IMG/VR virus record: IMGVR_UViG_3300035698_001603
Span: 1-26,677 of that record
Direction: 5' to 3' (one strand)
Length of the DNA stretch: 26,677 nucleotides
Source: a virus
Position numbers and translations under genes: made by a program. Below the pieces are notes generated by a model that did not search any database, was not told the DNA's origin, and was given only the letters and a program-made list of their open reading frames with translations. Shown here piece after piece: positions 16,459 through 24,648 of the stretch (position 1 is its first letter; the number at the start of each line of letters is the position of its first letter).

Positions 16459-17187
16459 ATGGTATCAAGAGCTGGAGATAAATTTGATCTTACAGGACAA
16501 AAGTTTGGGGAATGGTCTGTACTTAAGAATATTGATGATCCAAGGGCTGGAAGGCATTTTGAATGCCTTTGTGGATCATGTGGAGGAGTATACAACGTAT
16601 TAGGATTAGCGCTTAGACATGGACGCTCTGTTAAATGTGTTGCGTGTGCTAGGCGCGACCATGGAAGATATGAAGACATGATAGGTAAAAAGTTTGGTGA
16701 ATGGACCGTACTATCCATTGGTAAGAAACAGCATAAGAGCTTTTCATATCTATGCCGTTGCTCATGTGGAACAGAGAAGATCCTACATGGACCGGCTATT
16801 AGATATGGGAAAACTAAAAGCTGCTTGCCGTGTCACAATAGAAAACAAGCCAAGAAAAACGAAACACACGGAATGGCTAATAGTCTCATTCATAAAGTGT
16901 GGTCTACTATGAAGAATCGATGCCAATGTACTACGTCGAAAGCATTCAAGCATTACGGTGGGCGTGGCATTACACTATGCGAGCGTTGGCAGACGTTTGA
17001 AAACTTCTTAGAAGACATGGGACCACGTCCCGATGGTCTTGAAATAGAGCGTATTGATAACGACGGCCCTTATTCTAAAGAGAATTGCAAATGGGCTACT
17101 CGCAAGGAACAGATGAACAACACGCGTCGAAACCTAAAGAATCGAACAAACGACACTCCTTGGCCACAAAAAAAAACTCCAGCCTAA
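16459..17187 (+). CDS. Free-standing HNH-type endonuclease with two zinc-ribbon repeats, 242 aa
   Basis: The ATG at 16459 follows AAAGGTGG by 8 nt, so it is preferred to the GTG at 16447. Two tandem modules each begin with KFGEW(S/T)VL and hold a zinc-ribbon cysteine set: CLCGSC...CVAC (about residues 34-65) and CRCSC...CLPC (about 95-125). The C-terminal 90 residues carry [34 protein letters not shown] and ENCKWAT, a pattern common in phage HNH/AP2-associated homing endonucleases. It is on the opposite strand between scaffold and capsid, with its own promoter. Its 3' end overlaps the scaffold terminator. It probably spreads by cutting this intergenic region or the nearby capsid gene in element-free phages. 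Confidence 0.88.
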   Translation: MVSRAGDKFDLTGQKFGEWSVLKNIDDPRAGRHFECLCGSCGGVYNVLGLALRHGRSVKCVACARRDHGRYEDMIGKKFGEWTVLSIGKKQHKSFSYLCRCSCGTEKILHGPAIRYGKTKSCLPCHNRKQAKKNETHGMANSLIHKVWSTMKNRCQCTTSKAFKHYGGRGITLCERWQTFENFLEDMGPRPDGLEIERIDNDGPYSKENCKWATRKEQMNNTRRNLKNRTNDTPWPQKKTPA

Positions 17188-17197
17188 CAGACTGGAG
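17168..17197 (-). terminator. Rho-independent terminator after scaffold gene
   Basis: On the minus strand CTCCAG and CTGGAG form a 6-bp stem around a 9-nt loop, followed directly by nine T residues. It lies 27 nt past the scaffold stop and overlaps the stop codon of the convergent HNH gene. Confidence 0.85.
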
Positions 17198-17224
17198 CCA
17201 AGGCGCGAGGATCAACCTTAATGC

Positions 17225-18046
17225 TTAAAGACCGCGAGATTGTGCTATCAAGCGCTCGTAGTTTTCTTTCTTCTTAGCTTCTGTCAAGCTGCTACCATAT
17301 CCGGTTTCGTTCGATGGCTGTGATGTGGTGTTAGTGATTGACTGAGGCTTTCCTGCGTTGTTATCCATTCGTCGCATATCGCTAGTATTGTCTGGAGGAA
17401 CAAGCCTCTTGATAGTCTTGTAAACGTTAGACCACTTCTTTACGCCTTCAGGCATAGAGTCCAGCGCTGAAGCAACTTCAGGATAGTGAATCGAGAGATA
17501 AGAAAGGTTTTCTTCTTTCGTTACGTCGTAAAAGTCTTTGTGTATTCCGACTAGAGTTTGTGGAAGATTCTTTCTTTCTTGCTCTTCCTGCTCTTTGCGT
17601 CTCTGTGTTTCCTGCTCTTTTAAGATGTTTTTGACGAGGTCAGGCACGTACCCACTAAGGAATTGCTTAACTTCTCCACCCGTTGGGATGTCCTCATCCA
17701 TTAGATCTGCTACAACAGCTTCTTTCTGTGCTTCAGTTAGATTCTGTCCACCTTTAGAACTAAATGCGCGTTCCAGTGCCTGAGTTAGATTTGAAATTTG
17801 GTCGTCTTTCTGTACACTCTTTTGCTTTTCAGCTTCAAGCTCTGCTTTACGAGCTTTGTCGGCATCTCTTACGCGTTTCCAGTTGATTTGATCCTGTGTC
17901 AGACTCTCTTCTGGTTGTGTGTCGCCCTGCTCTAATTCTTCTCCAACAATCTTCTCAATCGCGTTAGCAACTACCGCATCTGCTGCAGTATCTATCGATT
18001 CGACTTCTTTTTTTTCTTCAACTTGATTAATGTCTAAAGTTTCCAT
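17225..18046 (-). CDS. Capsid scaffolding protein, 273 aa
   Basis: The product is acidic, highly charged and predicted mostly helical, with coiled-coil-like Glu/Lys/Gln stretches at residues about 60-105 and 135-165 (EQETQRRKEQEEQERKN). The C-terminus is basic and helical (TEAKKKENYERLIAQSRGL), as expected for the capsid-binding end of a scaffold. It lies upstream of the major capsid gene in late order, separated only by the HNH insertion. AGGTGG precedes the ATG. It should guide procapsid assembly and then leave the shell. No protease motif is visible. Identification rests on composition and gene order. Confidence 0.82.
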   Translation of the reverse strand: METLDINQVEEKKEVESIDTAADAVVANAIEKIVGEELEQGDTQPEESLTQDQINWKRVRDADKARKAELEAEKQKSVQKDDQISNLTQALERAFSSKGGQNLTEAQKEAVVADLMDEDIPTGGEVKQFLSGYVPDLVKNILKEQETQRRKEQEEQERKNLPQTLVGIHKDFYDVTKEENLSYLSIHYPEVASALDSMPEGVKKWSNVYKTIKRLVPPDNTSDMRRMDNNAGKPQSITNTTSQPSNETGYGSSLTEAKKKENYERLIAQSRGL

Positions 18047-18063
18047 TCTTCCACCTGATTATT

Positions 18064-18330
18064 ATGACTGATTTATACGAGTCCTTACAACTTCCTTCAC
18101 TGCGTGACGATCTGACAGCTTACCGAGTTGGAATAAGCCACGAAATCGGTGACGTTCCGTTAGAAACGCTCTGTCTTCCCAAAGTCATCAACACGATTCT
18201 TAAGCGTGAAAAGTTCCTTCGCGTCCATGACTTACTCGGTGTCGATATTTCTGGTATCAAAGGGATTAGTGACACTCGGGCTACAGTCGTAAGCCAAAGA
18301 ATGCGTACCTTTTTCTCTCATGACCTCTAA
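18064..18330 (+). CDS. RNA polymerase alpha C-terminal-domain-like protein, 88 aa, antisense
   Basis: Residues about 30-84 (DVPLETLCLPKVINTILKRE, then FLRVHDLLGVD, then ISGIKGISDTRATVV) follow the alpha-CTD pattern: a helix with LKRE, a V-x-DLL turn and a helix-hairpin-helix with an I-x-GI-x-x-x-R step. By eye alignment, the position of the DNA-contacting Arg265 of E. coli alpha is not an Arg. The frame overlaps the 3' end of the 186-aa gene by 99 nt and fills the 185-nt gap before the scaffold gene. No good Shine-Dalgarno or promoter is seen. The coding pattern and domain match make it credible. It could modulate host transcription; that is inference. Confidence 0.65.
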   Translation: MTDLYESLQLPSLRDDLTAYRVGISHEIGDVPLETLCLPKVINTILKREKFLRVHDLLGVDISGIKGISDTRATVVSQRMRTFFSHDL

Positions 18331-18792
18331 GTGTTCTTCTTCTGACAACATCTTGATATCGTGCTCGTTCCTAATACCCGGCCAAAACTTAGTCGTATAG
18401 AACATGTGTGACCATCGCTGCATATTTTTATATGCTGGATCAACAACAAGAACCGTCGTAAGTGAAGCTAGTGTTTCTGCTGCCGGAAGACACCATAGCA
18501 TCTTTAACTTGTTCGTGATTTTGTTATACATCCAGACGGTCTGACTGGGTCTAGGCTTCGGCAAGAACGGCCATGCATAAAACTTACGTCTAATCATGTT
18601 AGTTAAAAGCGGATCACTACCGATCAGCATCACCACACAAAATTCATCCGTATCAAACATATCCTTATGTTTGTCGACGCATTCAACGATCTGCGGTTCG
18701 ATACTCTTTGCCCACTCATTAGAGATATCGAACACGCTATAGTCGTTTGTATCTTGCTTCGCTTTATGCGCTATCCCACCAATCGTATCCAT
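18232..18792 (-). CDS. Conserved-position unknown protein between portal and scaffold, 186 aa
   Basis: The ATG directly follows the TAA of the 58-aa gene. The protein is globular and rich in Trp/Tyr/Met (RRKFYAWPFLPKPRPSQTVW, WCLPAAETLASL). The N-terminal 45 residues include a helix (EWAKSIEPQIVECVDKHKDM). Unassigned proteins of this size and style are often found between portal and scaffold in podovirus genomes of this type. No motif reveals the function. The last 33 codons are overlapped on the plus strand by the alpha-CTD-like gene. Confidence 0.8.
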   Translation of the reverse strand: MDTIGGIAHKAKQDTNDYSVFDISNEWAKSIEPQIVECVDKHKDMFDTDEFCVVMLIGSDPLLTNMIRRKFYAWPFLPKPRPSQTVWMYNKITNKLKMLWCLPAAETLASLTTVLVVDPAYKNMQRWSHMFYTTKFWPGIRNEHDIKMLSEEEHLEVMREKGTHSLAYDCSPSVTNPFDTRNIDTE

Positions 18793-18969
18793 TTATTTAT
18801 TAGGTACCTTTGCTAGAGATTCTGACTTGCGATCAAGATCTTTAGGGTTATTAGTGCTGTACTTCTTTCCGCCGCCTGGAGCGCACTTAACTGTTTGCTC
18901 TGAGTGTGCTGATACTGTTCCGGCATTGTGTCCGCTTGATCCGTAACCTTTCTTGTCTGACTTGTACAT
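18793..18969 (-). CDS. Small basic 58-aa protein
   Basis: This gene lies between portal and the 186-aa unknown, with AAGGAGC 4 nt before ATG 18969 and its stop codon abutting the next ATG. The product is hydrophilic and Lys/Gly/Ser-rich (MYKSDKKGYGSSGHNAG, CAPGGGKKY). It has no membrane segment or known motif. Strong translation signals and tight spacing support a real gene. It may be a small virion or assembly protein. Confidence 0.75.
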   Translation of the reverse strand: MYKSDKKGYGSSGHNAGTVSAHSEQTVKCAPGGGKKYSTNNPKDLDRKSESLAKVPNK

Positions 18970-18978
18970 AGTTGCTCC

Positions 18979-21060
18979 TTAAAGCTGGGGTGTTGTTTGC
19001 ATTGTTGCCGCTGCGGTCGCCGCTTGCTGTTCTGCTGCTGATTCAGCTTCAGCTTGCTGTTGCTGCTGCGACTCATTGTTTCCTTTGATAATCTTAGCTA
19101 AATCTAAAGATTCTCTCAACTGTCGCAAATCCATATCTTCGAGTTCGATCAACTGCTTCACTAAGTTTAGCTGAGACTGCGTTCGTTGCTCTTCTGCGCT
19201 CGCCCTGATCTCCCCAATGTTAGCCGTCTTCTCTGCTGCTGTTGCTTGTGACTGTCTAGCCCCGGCCATATCGCGCTGTGCCTTCGCAAAGTCTAGCATC
19301 TGCTGATTTGCTGCTTGCTTTTCTTGCTGCTGCGCCATCTGTTGCTGTTGTTGCTGCTCTTGCTGCGCTTTCTGCTCTGCTCGCTTAAGAATCTTCTCTT
19401 TGTTCTGAATCGTAGCGGCGGAAAGGATATCATCGTCCGTGATTGAAGTCATTCCCAGCTCTCTAAAGTGCAGTAGCTGTCGCAGTTCCATCTGCTTCTG
19501 TGTTGTTGAATACACACCCTGTTCGATAGCAACATCAAACTTTTGTGTATTAGTCAACCTTAAACGCTCATCCATATCGCGTCCTAGAATGTTACGGATC
19601 TTTCCGTTACTCCAGTTCTTTCGAATCGCTTCCATTCGAATAGACACATACAGCTTTTGACTGTAATCAGCTTTATCAAAGATCGTTTGCAGGGTCGTAA
19701 GGTTCGCAGCTTGCCTTAGCATCGATAGGATGCCCGCCTTATCGTCGTCAGCAGCTCCTAGCAGCTCCTCACTCACACCGCTAATCTTTGTGATGTCTTC
19801 AGCCAGGGAGCGTGATAACTCCATCATAGAAGGTGGTATGCCCGGTGGATCGATACGTTCCACGTCGCTCATTTCTGCGTTTTTGTTGACAGGTATTAAG
19901 AAGCCTTGTCCTTTCTGTCTGAATACGCGTTCATCGGTGACGGCACCGACCTTATATTTATATCCACTGTTGATCTGACTCTCTAAAATATCGAGCTCAA
20001 TGATGCGTCGTCTATTATAAAGATACTGAGCGTCGCGCAAATTTCTGATGATTCCTTGCGTTCTCCACGAGTAGTTCTGTACATCCGGTTCGTGATAGCA
20101 AAGCATCGGGATAAAAGGATATCGATCAATGTTTAGTAGATTCTTCCCTTCATAAAACACACGACCGCCTAGCTGGATCGCTAGCTTAACAGTCGGCTTC
20201 TGAACCTTCCTGATTCTTAGCCACGGCTGCTGTGATAGTGTCTTATCTAGCTCGTCTTTGTCATCGTCTGGGTTGTCTTCCCACTCGACAGTCTCACCGG
20301 TTTTAGTGTCCACAACGATAATTGCTTCTCGTGTGTCGGCATAGTGAAACTCGTCGTAAGTCATCAAGTTGCTGTTGTCGCCTGATAGTGCTTCAGCTTG
20401 AATTGGGAATCGTCCATCACGCAGACCGTCCGGACGCATCTTTTGAATGTCTTTGGCTCGTCCTGGAAGCAGAGTTTTTGCCTTCTCTTTAGTTACCCAG
20501 CGCCTTCGCCATACGAAATTACAGTCGCTTAGGTTTTGCTTACGAAACCACGGATCAATCATGAAGTTGTTGTATGCTACGTTATCACACTGTAGATTAC
20601 CGCTGACTGGGTCCATTGTGTAATCGTTGTACATATGCAGTAGAGACATTCCAGTGTCTACAGCCCCTTCAAATGCCTGAGAAAAGTACTCATGAAACCC
20701 TTCTCTCCGCTCACTCCATAGATTCAATGCTGTCCAGTCGTTCGATAGCTGCTGGTCTTTGTCTTCAACTGCAGCTAGAATACTAGATTTTCTGTGTTGA
20801 CGCTGGTATCCGCATATCATATTTACGTGTCGGCGGATCAGATTGAAGAAGAAGCGACGTTTTGAATAGAAAGCACCGTCACCGTACATTAAGGATAAGA
20901 GGTTTTGGTCACCCACCTTGAATCTCTTATCTATTGAAGCTTCTCGCCAGAATGCAGCGTTTTGGTTGTACGATCCTTCGTAAAAATGATCCATCATTTG
21001 CGTGATGTCACTCTTTCCGCCGTCTACGTAGCCGTCTGACAAAGATGTAGGATAACTCAT
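18979..21060 (-). CDS. Portal protein, P22-like, 693 aa
   Basis: The product forms the dodecameric ring at the capsid vertex through which DNA is packaged and ejected. Length and sequence fit the P22-type portal family: an N-terminal region with FYEGSYNQNAAFWREA, RFFFNLIRRHVNMICGYQRQ, then FMIDPWFRK and TQGIIRNLRDAQYLYNRRR, then IDPPGIPPSM and the helical KISGVSEELLGA segment. From about residue 575 on, the C-terminus is a Gln/Ala-rich coiled coil (EQQQQQQQMAQQQEKQA), likely the internal barrel. AAAGGAA precedes the ATG. It lies directly after the large terminase. Confidence 0.95.
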   Translation of the reverse strand: MSYPTSLSDGYVDGGKSDITQMMDHFYEGSYNQNAAFWREASIDKRFKVGDQNLLSLMYGDGAFYSKRRFFFNLIRRHVNMICGYQRQHRKSSILAAVEDKDQQLSNDWTALNLWSERREGFHEYFSQAFEGAVDTGMSLLHMYNDYTMDPVSGNLQCDNVAYNNFMIDPWFRKQNLSDCNFVWRRRWVTKEKAKTLLPGRAKDIQKMRPDGLRDGRFPIQAEALSGDNSNLMTYDEFHYADTREAIIVVDTKTGETVEWEDNPDDDKDELDKTLSQQPWLRIRKVQKPTVKLAIQLGGRVFYEGKNLLNIDRYPFIPMLCYHEPDVQNYSWRTQGIIRNLRDAQYLYNRRRIIELDILESQINSGYKYKVGAVTDERVFRQKGQGFLIPVNKNAEMSDVERIDPPGIPPSMMELSRSLAEDITKISGVSEELLGAADDDKAGILSMLRQAANLTTLQTIFDKADYSQKLYVSIRMEAIRKNWSNGKIRNILGRDMDERLRLTNTQKFDVAIEQGVYSTTQKQMELRQLLHFRELGMTSITDDDILSAATIQNKEKILKRAEQKAQQEQQQQQQMAQQQEKQAANQQMLDFAKAQRDMAGARQSQATAAEKTANIGEIRASAEEQRTQSQLNLVKQLIELEDMDLRQLRESLDLAKIIKGNNESQQQQQAEAESAAEQQAATAAATMQTTPQL

Positions 21061-21115
21061 TAATAATTCCTTTACAAAAACATATTACTTGTCACACTCG
21101 ATATTACCATTTTTT

Positions 21116-22414
21116 CTAAAAATAGCTAGAAGAACCGCCGAAAAAGTCGTTTGCTGGGTTATTCTCTCCGTATGCTCGCTGTCTGACTGCTGCAATTGAG
21201 TTGTCTTGATCAGCGGATCCAAAATCCCCGTCCGGAAATGAAGAAAAAACTACATATCTTAAACTGTCGATCGCGTGATCATTTTTTTTAATTACCTGAT
21301 CTTGACCGCGATCTGCTGCCTTTGGACACCAAGAATAACTCTTAATCTCTTCAATCAGCATCTTGCACGATGCGTTTACCAAAAGACTTTTGCTCCCGAT
21401 GAATTTATTGACTACCTGAATACCCGGTAGCACGTCATTGCTTGCCGATTTACAGGGTAGATCACGCCGTGATAGTTCTATATGAAAGCTCTTGGCCGAT
21501 GGGTCGATGTAGATCATCTCGACGTTGTGCGGCTTCAGCCAGTTCTCGATATCATCCGCTAGCTCTGCATCTGTCTTAGATCGTCCGGCTGTAGCTGAGT
21601 TAAAGTAATACATATCCATTACTCTAAGTTGCGGCCAACGCGTGGGACTGCATCCCAACAACACAGCCGCTGTCGGATTAGCTGACCCGTAATCTATGCC
21701 TACAACTAAGAAATCCGGGTTGTTTGGCTCGTCAGTATAAACGTTGTCATTGTCAAACTGATCATATATCAGACCATGCGCCACCGCCCACTCGCCGAGA
21801 ATGTAGCGCTTGTACCACATGCCCGTGTATTCTTTCTTGATGTCCCGTTTGTACTCCTCCGTGAGTACCGGATTGTCATCTAACTCAAACTTCCATGTAA
21901 TTAAATTTAGATCTTCTTGATGATCGATGAATCGTGTTTTTAGCCAGTGATTCGGGCCAGCTGGGTTGCACGTACTTAGCAGTTGAGATCCTGGAACGCT
22001 AAGTCTAGACAGCAACATATTCCAAAACGGCTCAGGTATCTCTGCGGCCTCATCGACGTACGCCAGCGCCAGCGTCGAACCTTGAATCCTTCTTACGGCC
22101 CGTTCGTCGTTTGCGCCAACGAAGTAGATCTTTCGACCTAGAAACGTCATCTCTGTTGACTTAGATGATGGAACCTTTGCACCGACCAGCAAGCATAGAT
22201 CTGTTATGACATTACGTTGTATCGCGTCTCTAGTCACACCGACAACCAGCGTGTCACCCTTTGGCCCTTTCGCGAGAAGCTTGACGAATTTAATAAGCGA
22301 AGAGTACGTTTTCCCTGATCGTACTGCTCCACACCATATGTTGATACGCGCCGTAGCTTCTCTGTAAGCTTTCAGCTGCTTTGCGCTAAGCTTAGGAACG
22401 AACTGTTTAGCCAT
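21116..22414 (-). CDS. terL: Terminase large subunit, Terminase_3-like, 432 aa
   Basis: This is the ATPase/nuclease motor that packages DNA through the portal. Walker A is GAVRSGKT (residues 29-36), Walker B ALAYVDEAAE with Asp121-Glu122, and the coupling motif STCNP follows. The RNase H-fold nuclease shows VVGIDYGSANPT, IYIDPSA and NDHAIDSLRYV, supplying the metal-binding acids. The ATG at 22414 has AGG 6 nt upstream and overlaps the small-subunit stop by 8 nt (ATGGCTAA). An in-frame ATG at 22435 would add 7 residues but has a poorer site. The family is typical of headful or PBSX-type packaging. Confidence 0.97.
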   Translation of the reverse strand: MAKQFVPKLSAKQLKAYREATARINIWCGAVRSGKTYSSLIKFVKLLAKGPKGDTLVVGVTRDAIQRNVITDLCLLVGAKVPSSKSTEMTFLGRKIYFVGANDERAVRRIQGSTLALAYVDEAAEIPEPFWNMLLSRLSVPGSQLLSTCNPAGPNHWLKTRFIDHQEDLNLITWKFELDDNPVLTEEYKRDIKKEYTGMWYKRYILGEWAVAHGLIYDQFDNDNVYTDEPNNPDFLVVGIDYGSANPTAAVLLGCSPTRWPQLRVMDMYYFNSATAGRSKTDAELADDIENWLKPHNVEMIYIDPSAKSFHIELSRRDLPCKSASNDVLPGIQVVNKFIGSKSLLVNASCKMLIEEIKSYSWCPKAADRGQDQVIKKNDHAIDSLRYVVFSSFPDGDFGSADQDNSIAAVRQRAYGENNPANDFFGGSSSYF

Positions 22415-22814
22415 TCTTTGCCTGTGTGTCAACATCCGCTATCAAGTCTTCAGCGTTATCCTTTTCGCCGTCTACTGCAAGATTGTTTGTTAAAGGGTTG
22501 TAAGGAGATATAACCGCATTCTTTAAAATGAAGTCTGCTCTCCTTGCTGCTAGCTCTGGATGCGTATCAACCATATCCATCAACTTTTGATTGATTTCGT
22601 CGGCCGTCTCTACTCGTTGGTCAACACATCTATGCGAGCCTTTTCGTCTGGCTTCCACTAATTCGGGGTGCATGTCAAGCAGATCATAGACAGTGACAGG
22701 ACTGCATTGCATCATCTTAGCCACGACCACCACACGCCCATATGCTTCTATAAATAAGCGCTGAATCTCTTCAATAGAGAAATCATCTAAAATTTTCTTA
22801 CCAGATATTCCCAT
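22407..22814 (-). CDS. terS: Terminase small subunit, 135 aa
   Basis: The protein begins with a helix-turn-helix-like region (residues about 15-50: IEEIQRLFIEAYGRVVVVAK, then CSPVTVYDLLDMHPEL) that should recognise the packaging site. A helical oligomerisation part and an acidic C-terminus (EKDNAEDLIADVD) follow. Its position before terL, with an 8-nt overlap, supports the call. No good Shine-Dalgarno is visible upstream of ATG 22814. It is the first gene of the late block, divergent from the early operon. Confidence 0.85.
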   Translation of the reverse strand: MGISGKKILDDFSIEEIQRLFIEAYGRVVVVAKMMQCSPVTVYDLLDMHPELVEARRKGSHRCVDQRVETADEINQKLMDMVDTHPELAARRADFILKNAVISPYNPLTNNLAVDGEKDNAEDLIADVDTQAKNG

Positions 22815-23026
22815 ATTTTTTCATTATATTCTGTGTTAAGTTTTGTTTGAGTTCATTTCTTTGAACCATACTCTTTTTTATTGTAATATTTTTAAGTTTT
22901 TCTTATCTACACAAAACTACTTTACCGTATACCATTACAAATCTTTTTATTTTTTGTTTCTAAACTCAATATCTATTCTTTGAATAATACCTCATTCCAT
23001 AAATTTTATCAACCGTATCGTTTCCC

Positions 23027-23055
23027 TTGCGTTAATTGATGGATTGATGTACTAT
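23027..23055 (+). promoter_or_regulatory. Early promoter (sigma70-like)
   Basis: TTGCGT and TACTAT are spaced by 17 nt, 33 nt before the GTG of the first plus-strand gene. It lies in the 274-nt A+T-rich gap (22815-23088) between the divergent late and early blocks; nothing else in that gap is coding. Confidence 0.75.
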
Positions 23056-23066
23056 TAAAACATCAA
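23036..23066 (+). promoter_or_regulatory. Operator-like repeats over the early promoter
   Basis: TTGATG occurs at 23036 and 23044. The second copy forms an inverted repeat with CATCAA (23061-23066), spaced by 11 nt and centred on the -10 element. This is the geometry of a repressor site, but the repressor is unknown. Confidence 0.5.
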
Positions 23067-23088
23067 GACATTCAAAACAGGAGATATC

Positions 23089-23766
23089 GTGAAAACAAAA
23101 TCATTTGAAATAGTAAAGCATAACCGAATCTGGACAGCTGCAAAATCTAATGGATATTCTGTAAAATTAAGATCCTCAGAACACACTAAAGATTTAGTTG
23201 TTGGTGAAACTTACGAACTACTGGTAGAAGACATTTCTATACGATCAAAATATGGTACGGATGTTAGATATACTGTTGCTAGTGAGCCAATTAAAGACTA
23301 CGTTTTCTTCACACATCCCAAAATAAATATACATCTTAATGAAAAATTGAAATCCCTTGGGGGACTATGGGACAGTGAAGGGTTAGTATGGGTTCTTCCC
23401 GCTTTTGTTGAAGATAAAGTAAATGATTTAGAAGATCTTTATAATTCTGAATTAGTTAGCGTTGAAATAAGCGCTATCGATGATTTGCGTTATGAAACAT
23501 GCCCCTGCTATTTTGCCGGTTACAAAATTTGTGCGGCTTTTAGTAGAGATTCCGGAGTTGCTGTATCTACTGATGTCGCTCATTTGAGCGGCCACTTAGA
23601 TTCCGTCGGATCAATGAAAAATTGGAGAACGTCTATTTCTAAGGGTTCCACATTCAGGCTTTCATTGCCCATAAAAGTTCTTGAAGATTTTTTTTCATTG
23701 CCCATAAAAGCTCTTGAAGATTTTGGAACTGCGCGCTGGAACGTAACAATATTACAAAAAAATTAG
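23089..23766 (+). CDS. Unknown early protein, 225 aa
   Basis: The GTG start has an AGGAG 5-6 nt upstream. Residues about 70-105 (YVFFTHPKINIHLNEKLKSL, then GGLWDSEGLVWVLP) resemble the short 'LGG-x-W-ds...WVLP' module of DUF5710-like segments found in plasmid and phage DNA-processing proteins. This resemblance is weak. The C-terminus contains an 11-residue tandem duplication (SLPIKVLEDFF / SLPIKALEDFG). The gene is first in the plus-strand operon under the promoter with operator-like repeats. An early takeover or DNA-related role is possible, unproven. Confidence 0.75.
   Translation: MKTKSFEIVKHNRIWTAAKSNGYSVKLRSSEHTKDLVVGETYELLVEDISIRSKYGTDVRYTVASEPIKDYVFFTHPKINIHLNEKLKSLGGLWDSEGLVWVLPAFVEDKVNDLEDLYNSELVSVEISAIDDLRYETCPCYFAGYKICAAFSRDSGVAVSTDVAHLSGHLDSVGSMKNWRTSISKGSTFRLSLPIKVLEDFFSLPIKALEDFGTARWNVTILQKN
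23662..23727 (+). repeat. 33-bp tandem duplication in the unknown early gene
   Basis: Two 33-bp units (23662-23694 and 23695-23727) differ at only a few bases and keep the frame. They duplicate the peptide SLPIKxLEDF near the C-terminus. Confidence 0.85.
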
Positions 23767-23807
23767 GAAAACTGTGAGTAACAACAAAATGGAGATACCT
23801 TAAAAAA

Positions 23808-24167
23808 ATGTATAAATCAACGTTAGCATGGTTCAATGAGCCTGATATGGGAGAGGAAGAAAATATGAGTTTACATATAGCGCGGCAAGTTTTACACCAA
23901 TTACTATATGGAAAAACTTCACATGGGTCTAAAGGAAAGACAGCGATGTTGTGCTGGGGGGTAAGTGGAATTACACCACTAAAAACCGGGATATCTTTCA
24001 ACGTCAACGGAGAGAATGCCGCCGGAAGTGTCTTAATCAACTATCTGTCTGGTACAGACACTTACGAAGTAGAGATCTATGACATTCAACAGAATCTTGC
24101 TGAACAGATTCACAATATTTATTTCATGGATTTGGTTAAAGTGATCGATAAAGTTATAGGTTCTTAA
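23808..24167 (+). CDS. Unknown small protein, 119 aa (or 100 aa)
   Basis: The frame from ATG 23808 has GGAG only at an unusually long 13-nt distance. An internal ATG at 23865 has a very good GGGAGAGGAAG site, giving a 100-aa protein that starts MSLHIARQVLHQLLYG. Either start is possible. The protein has an amphipathic N-terminal helix, a central beta part (MLCWGVSGITPLKTGISFNV) and a C-terminal helix ending DLVKVIDKVIG. No family is recognised. It lies in the early operon 41 nt after the previous gene. Confidence 0.65.
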   Translation: MYKSTLAWFNEPDMGEEENMSLHIARQVLHQLLYGKTSHGSKGKTAMLCWGVSGITPLKTGISFNVNGENAAGSVLINYLSGTDTYEVEIYDIQQNLAEQIHNIYFMDLVKVIDKVIGS

Positions 24168-24197
24168 CACCCTGTATCAACATTTAAGGAAATCATT

Positions 24198-24368
24198 ATG
24201 GATCTAGAATTTAAAACATGTACTTTATTCGTAGTCAGCATCTTCATTTTATATATTGGTGCTAGTGTGTATTTTTTATTTATCTATATCTTTGGGGTCT
24301 ACTTCTTGATCCCTTTCTTCCTTATGATGGTTATCATCTTTTACAGACCATACAAGGACAAATATTAA
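24198..24368 (+). CDS. Small membrane protein, 56 aa, two membrane segments
   Basis: The ATG follows AAGGA by 7-8 nt. The product is MDLEFKTC followed by two strongly hydrophobic segments (LFVVSIFILYIGASVYFLFI and FGVYFLIPFFLMMVIIF, approximately) and a basic tail YRPYKDKY. It would sit in the inner membrane. No lysis motif is recognisable. A superinfection or host-membrane role is possible, unproven. Confidence 0.6.
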   Translation: MDLEFKTCTLFVVSIFILYIGASVYFLFIYIFGVYFLIPFFLMMVIIFYRPYKDKY

Positions 24369-24432
24369 TTCTTTAATACAACACTTCTTTCAGGTAGAAT
24401 TCACATACCTATATTAATTTCTCAGGACTAAA

Positions 24433-24639
24433 ATGATAAACAAGACTAAGACACCAGCACGAAGTAACGTCACTGTGTCTATAGACAAAGACCAGCTAGA
24501 CTACGTTCGTAAACTAACATACTCAATGAGCGCTTCCGAGAGTCGAAGAGTATCATTCAGTGAACTTGTACGTGTCGCACTGACACAAAGATTTCCTGTT
24601 CCCAAAGATCAACTAGAGTTTGATCTTAAACAAAATTAA
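24433..24639 (+). CDS. Ribbon-helix-helix-like DNA-binding protein, 68 aa
   Basis: The sequence SNVTVSIDKDQLDYVRKLTY (residues about 11-30) gives a strand followed by a helix, and SESRRVSFSELVRVALTQRF gives a second helix, the pattern of Arc/CopG/MetJ regulators. Length is typical. AGGA lies 6 nt before the ATG. It could be the repressor for the operator-like site at 23036-23066, but there is no evidence beyond proximity. Confidence 0.7.
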   Translation: MINKTKTPARSNVTVSIDKDQLDYVRKLTYSMSASESRRVSFSELVRVALTQRFPVPKDQLEFDLKQN

Positions 24640-24648
24640 GATGACTAA

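Noticed and set aside
22815-22840. TATAAT 8 nt before the small-terminase ATG, suggesting a leaderless transcript
   Set aside because: No acceptable -35 element or extended -10 is present, and the region is simply A+T-rich.
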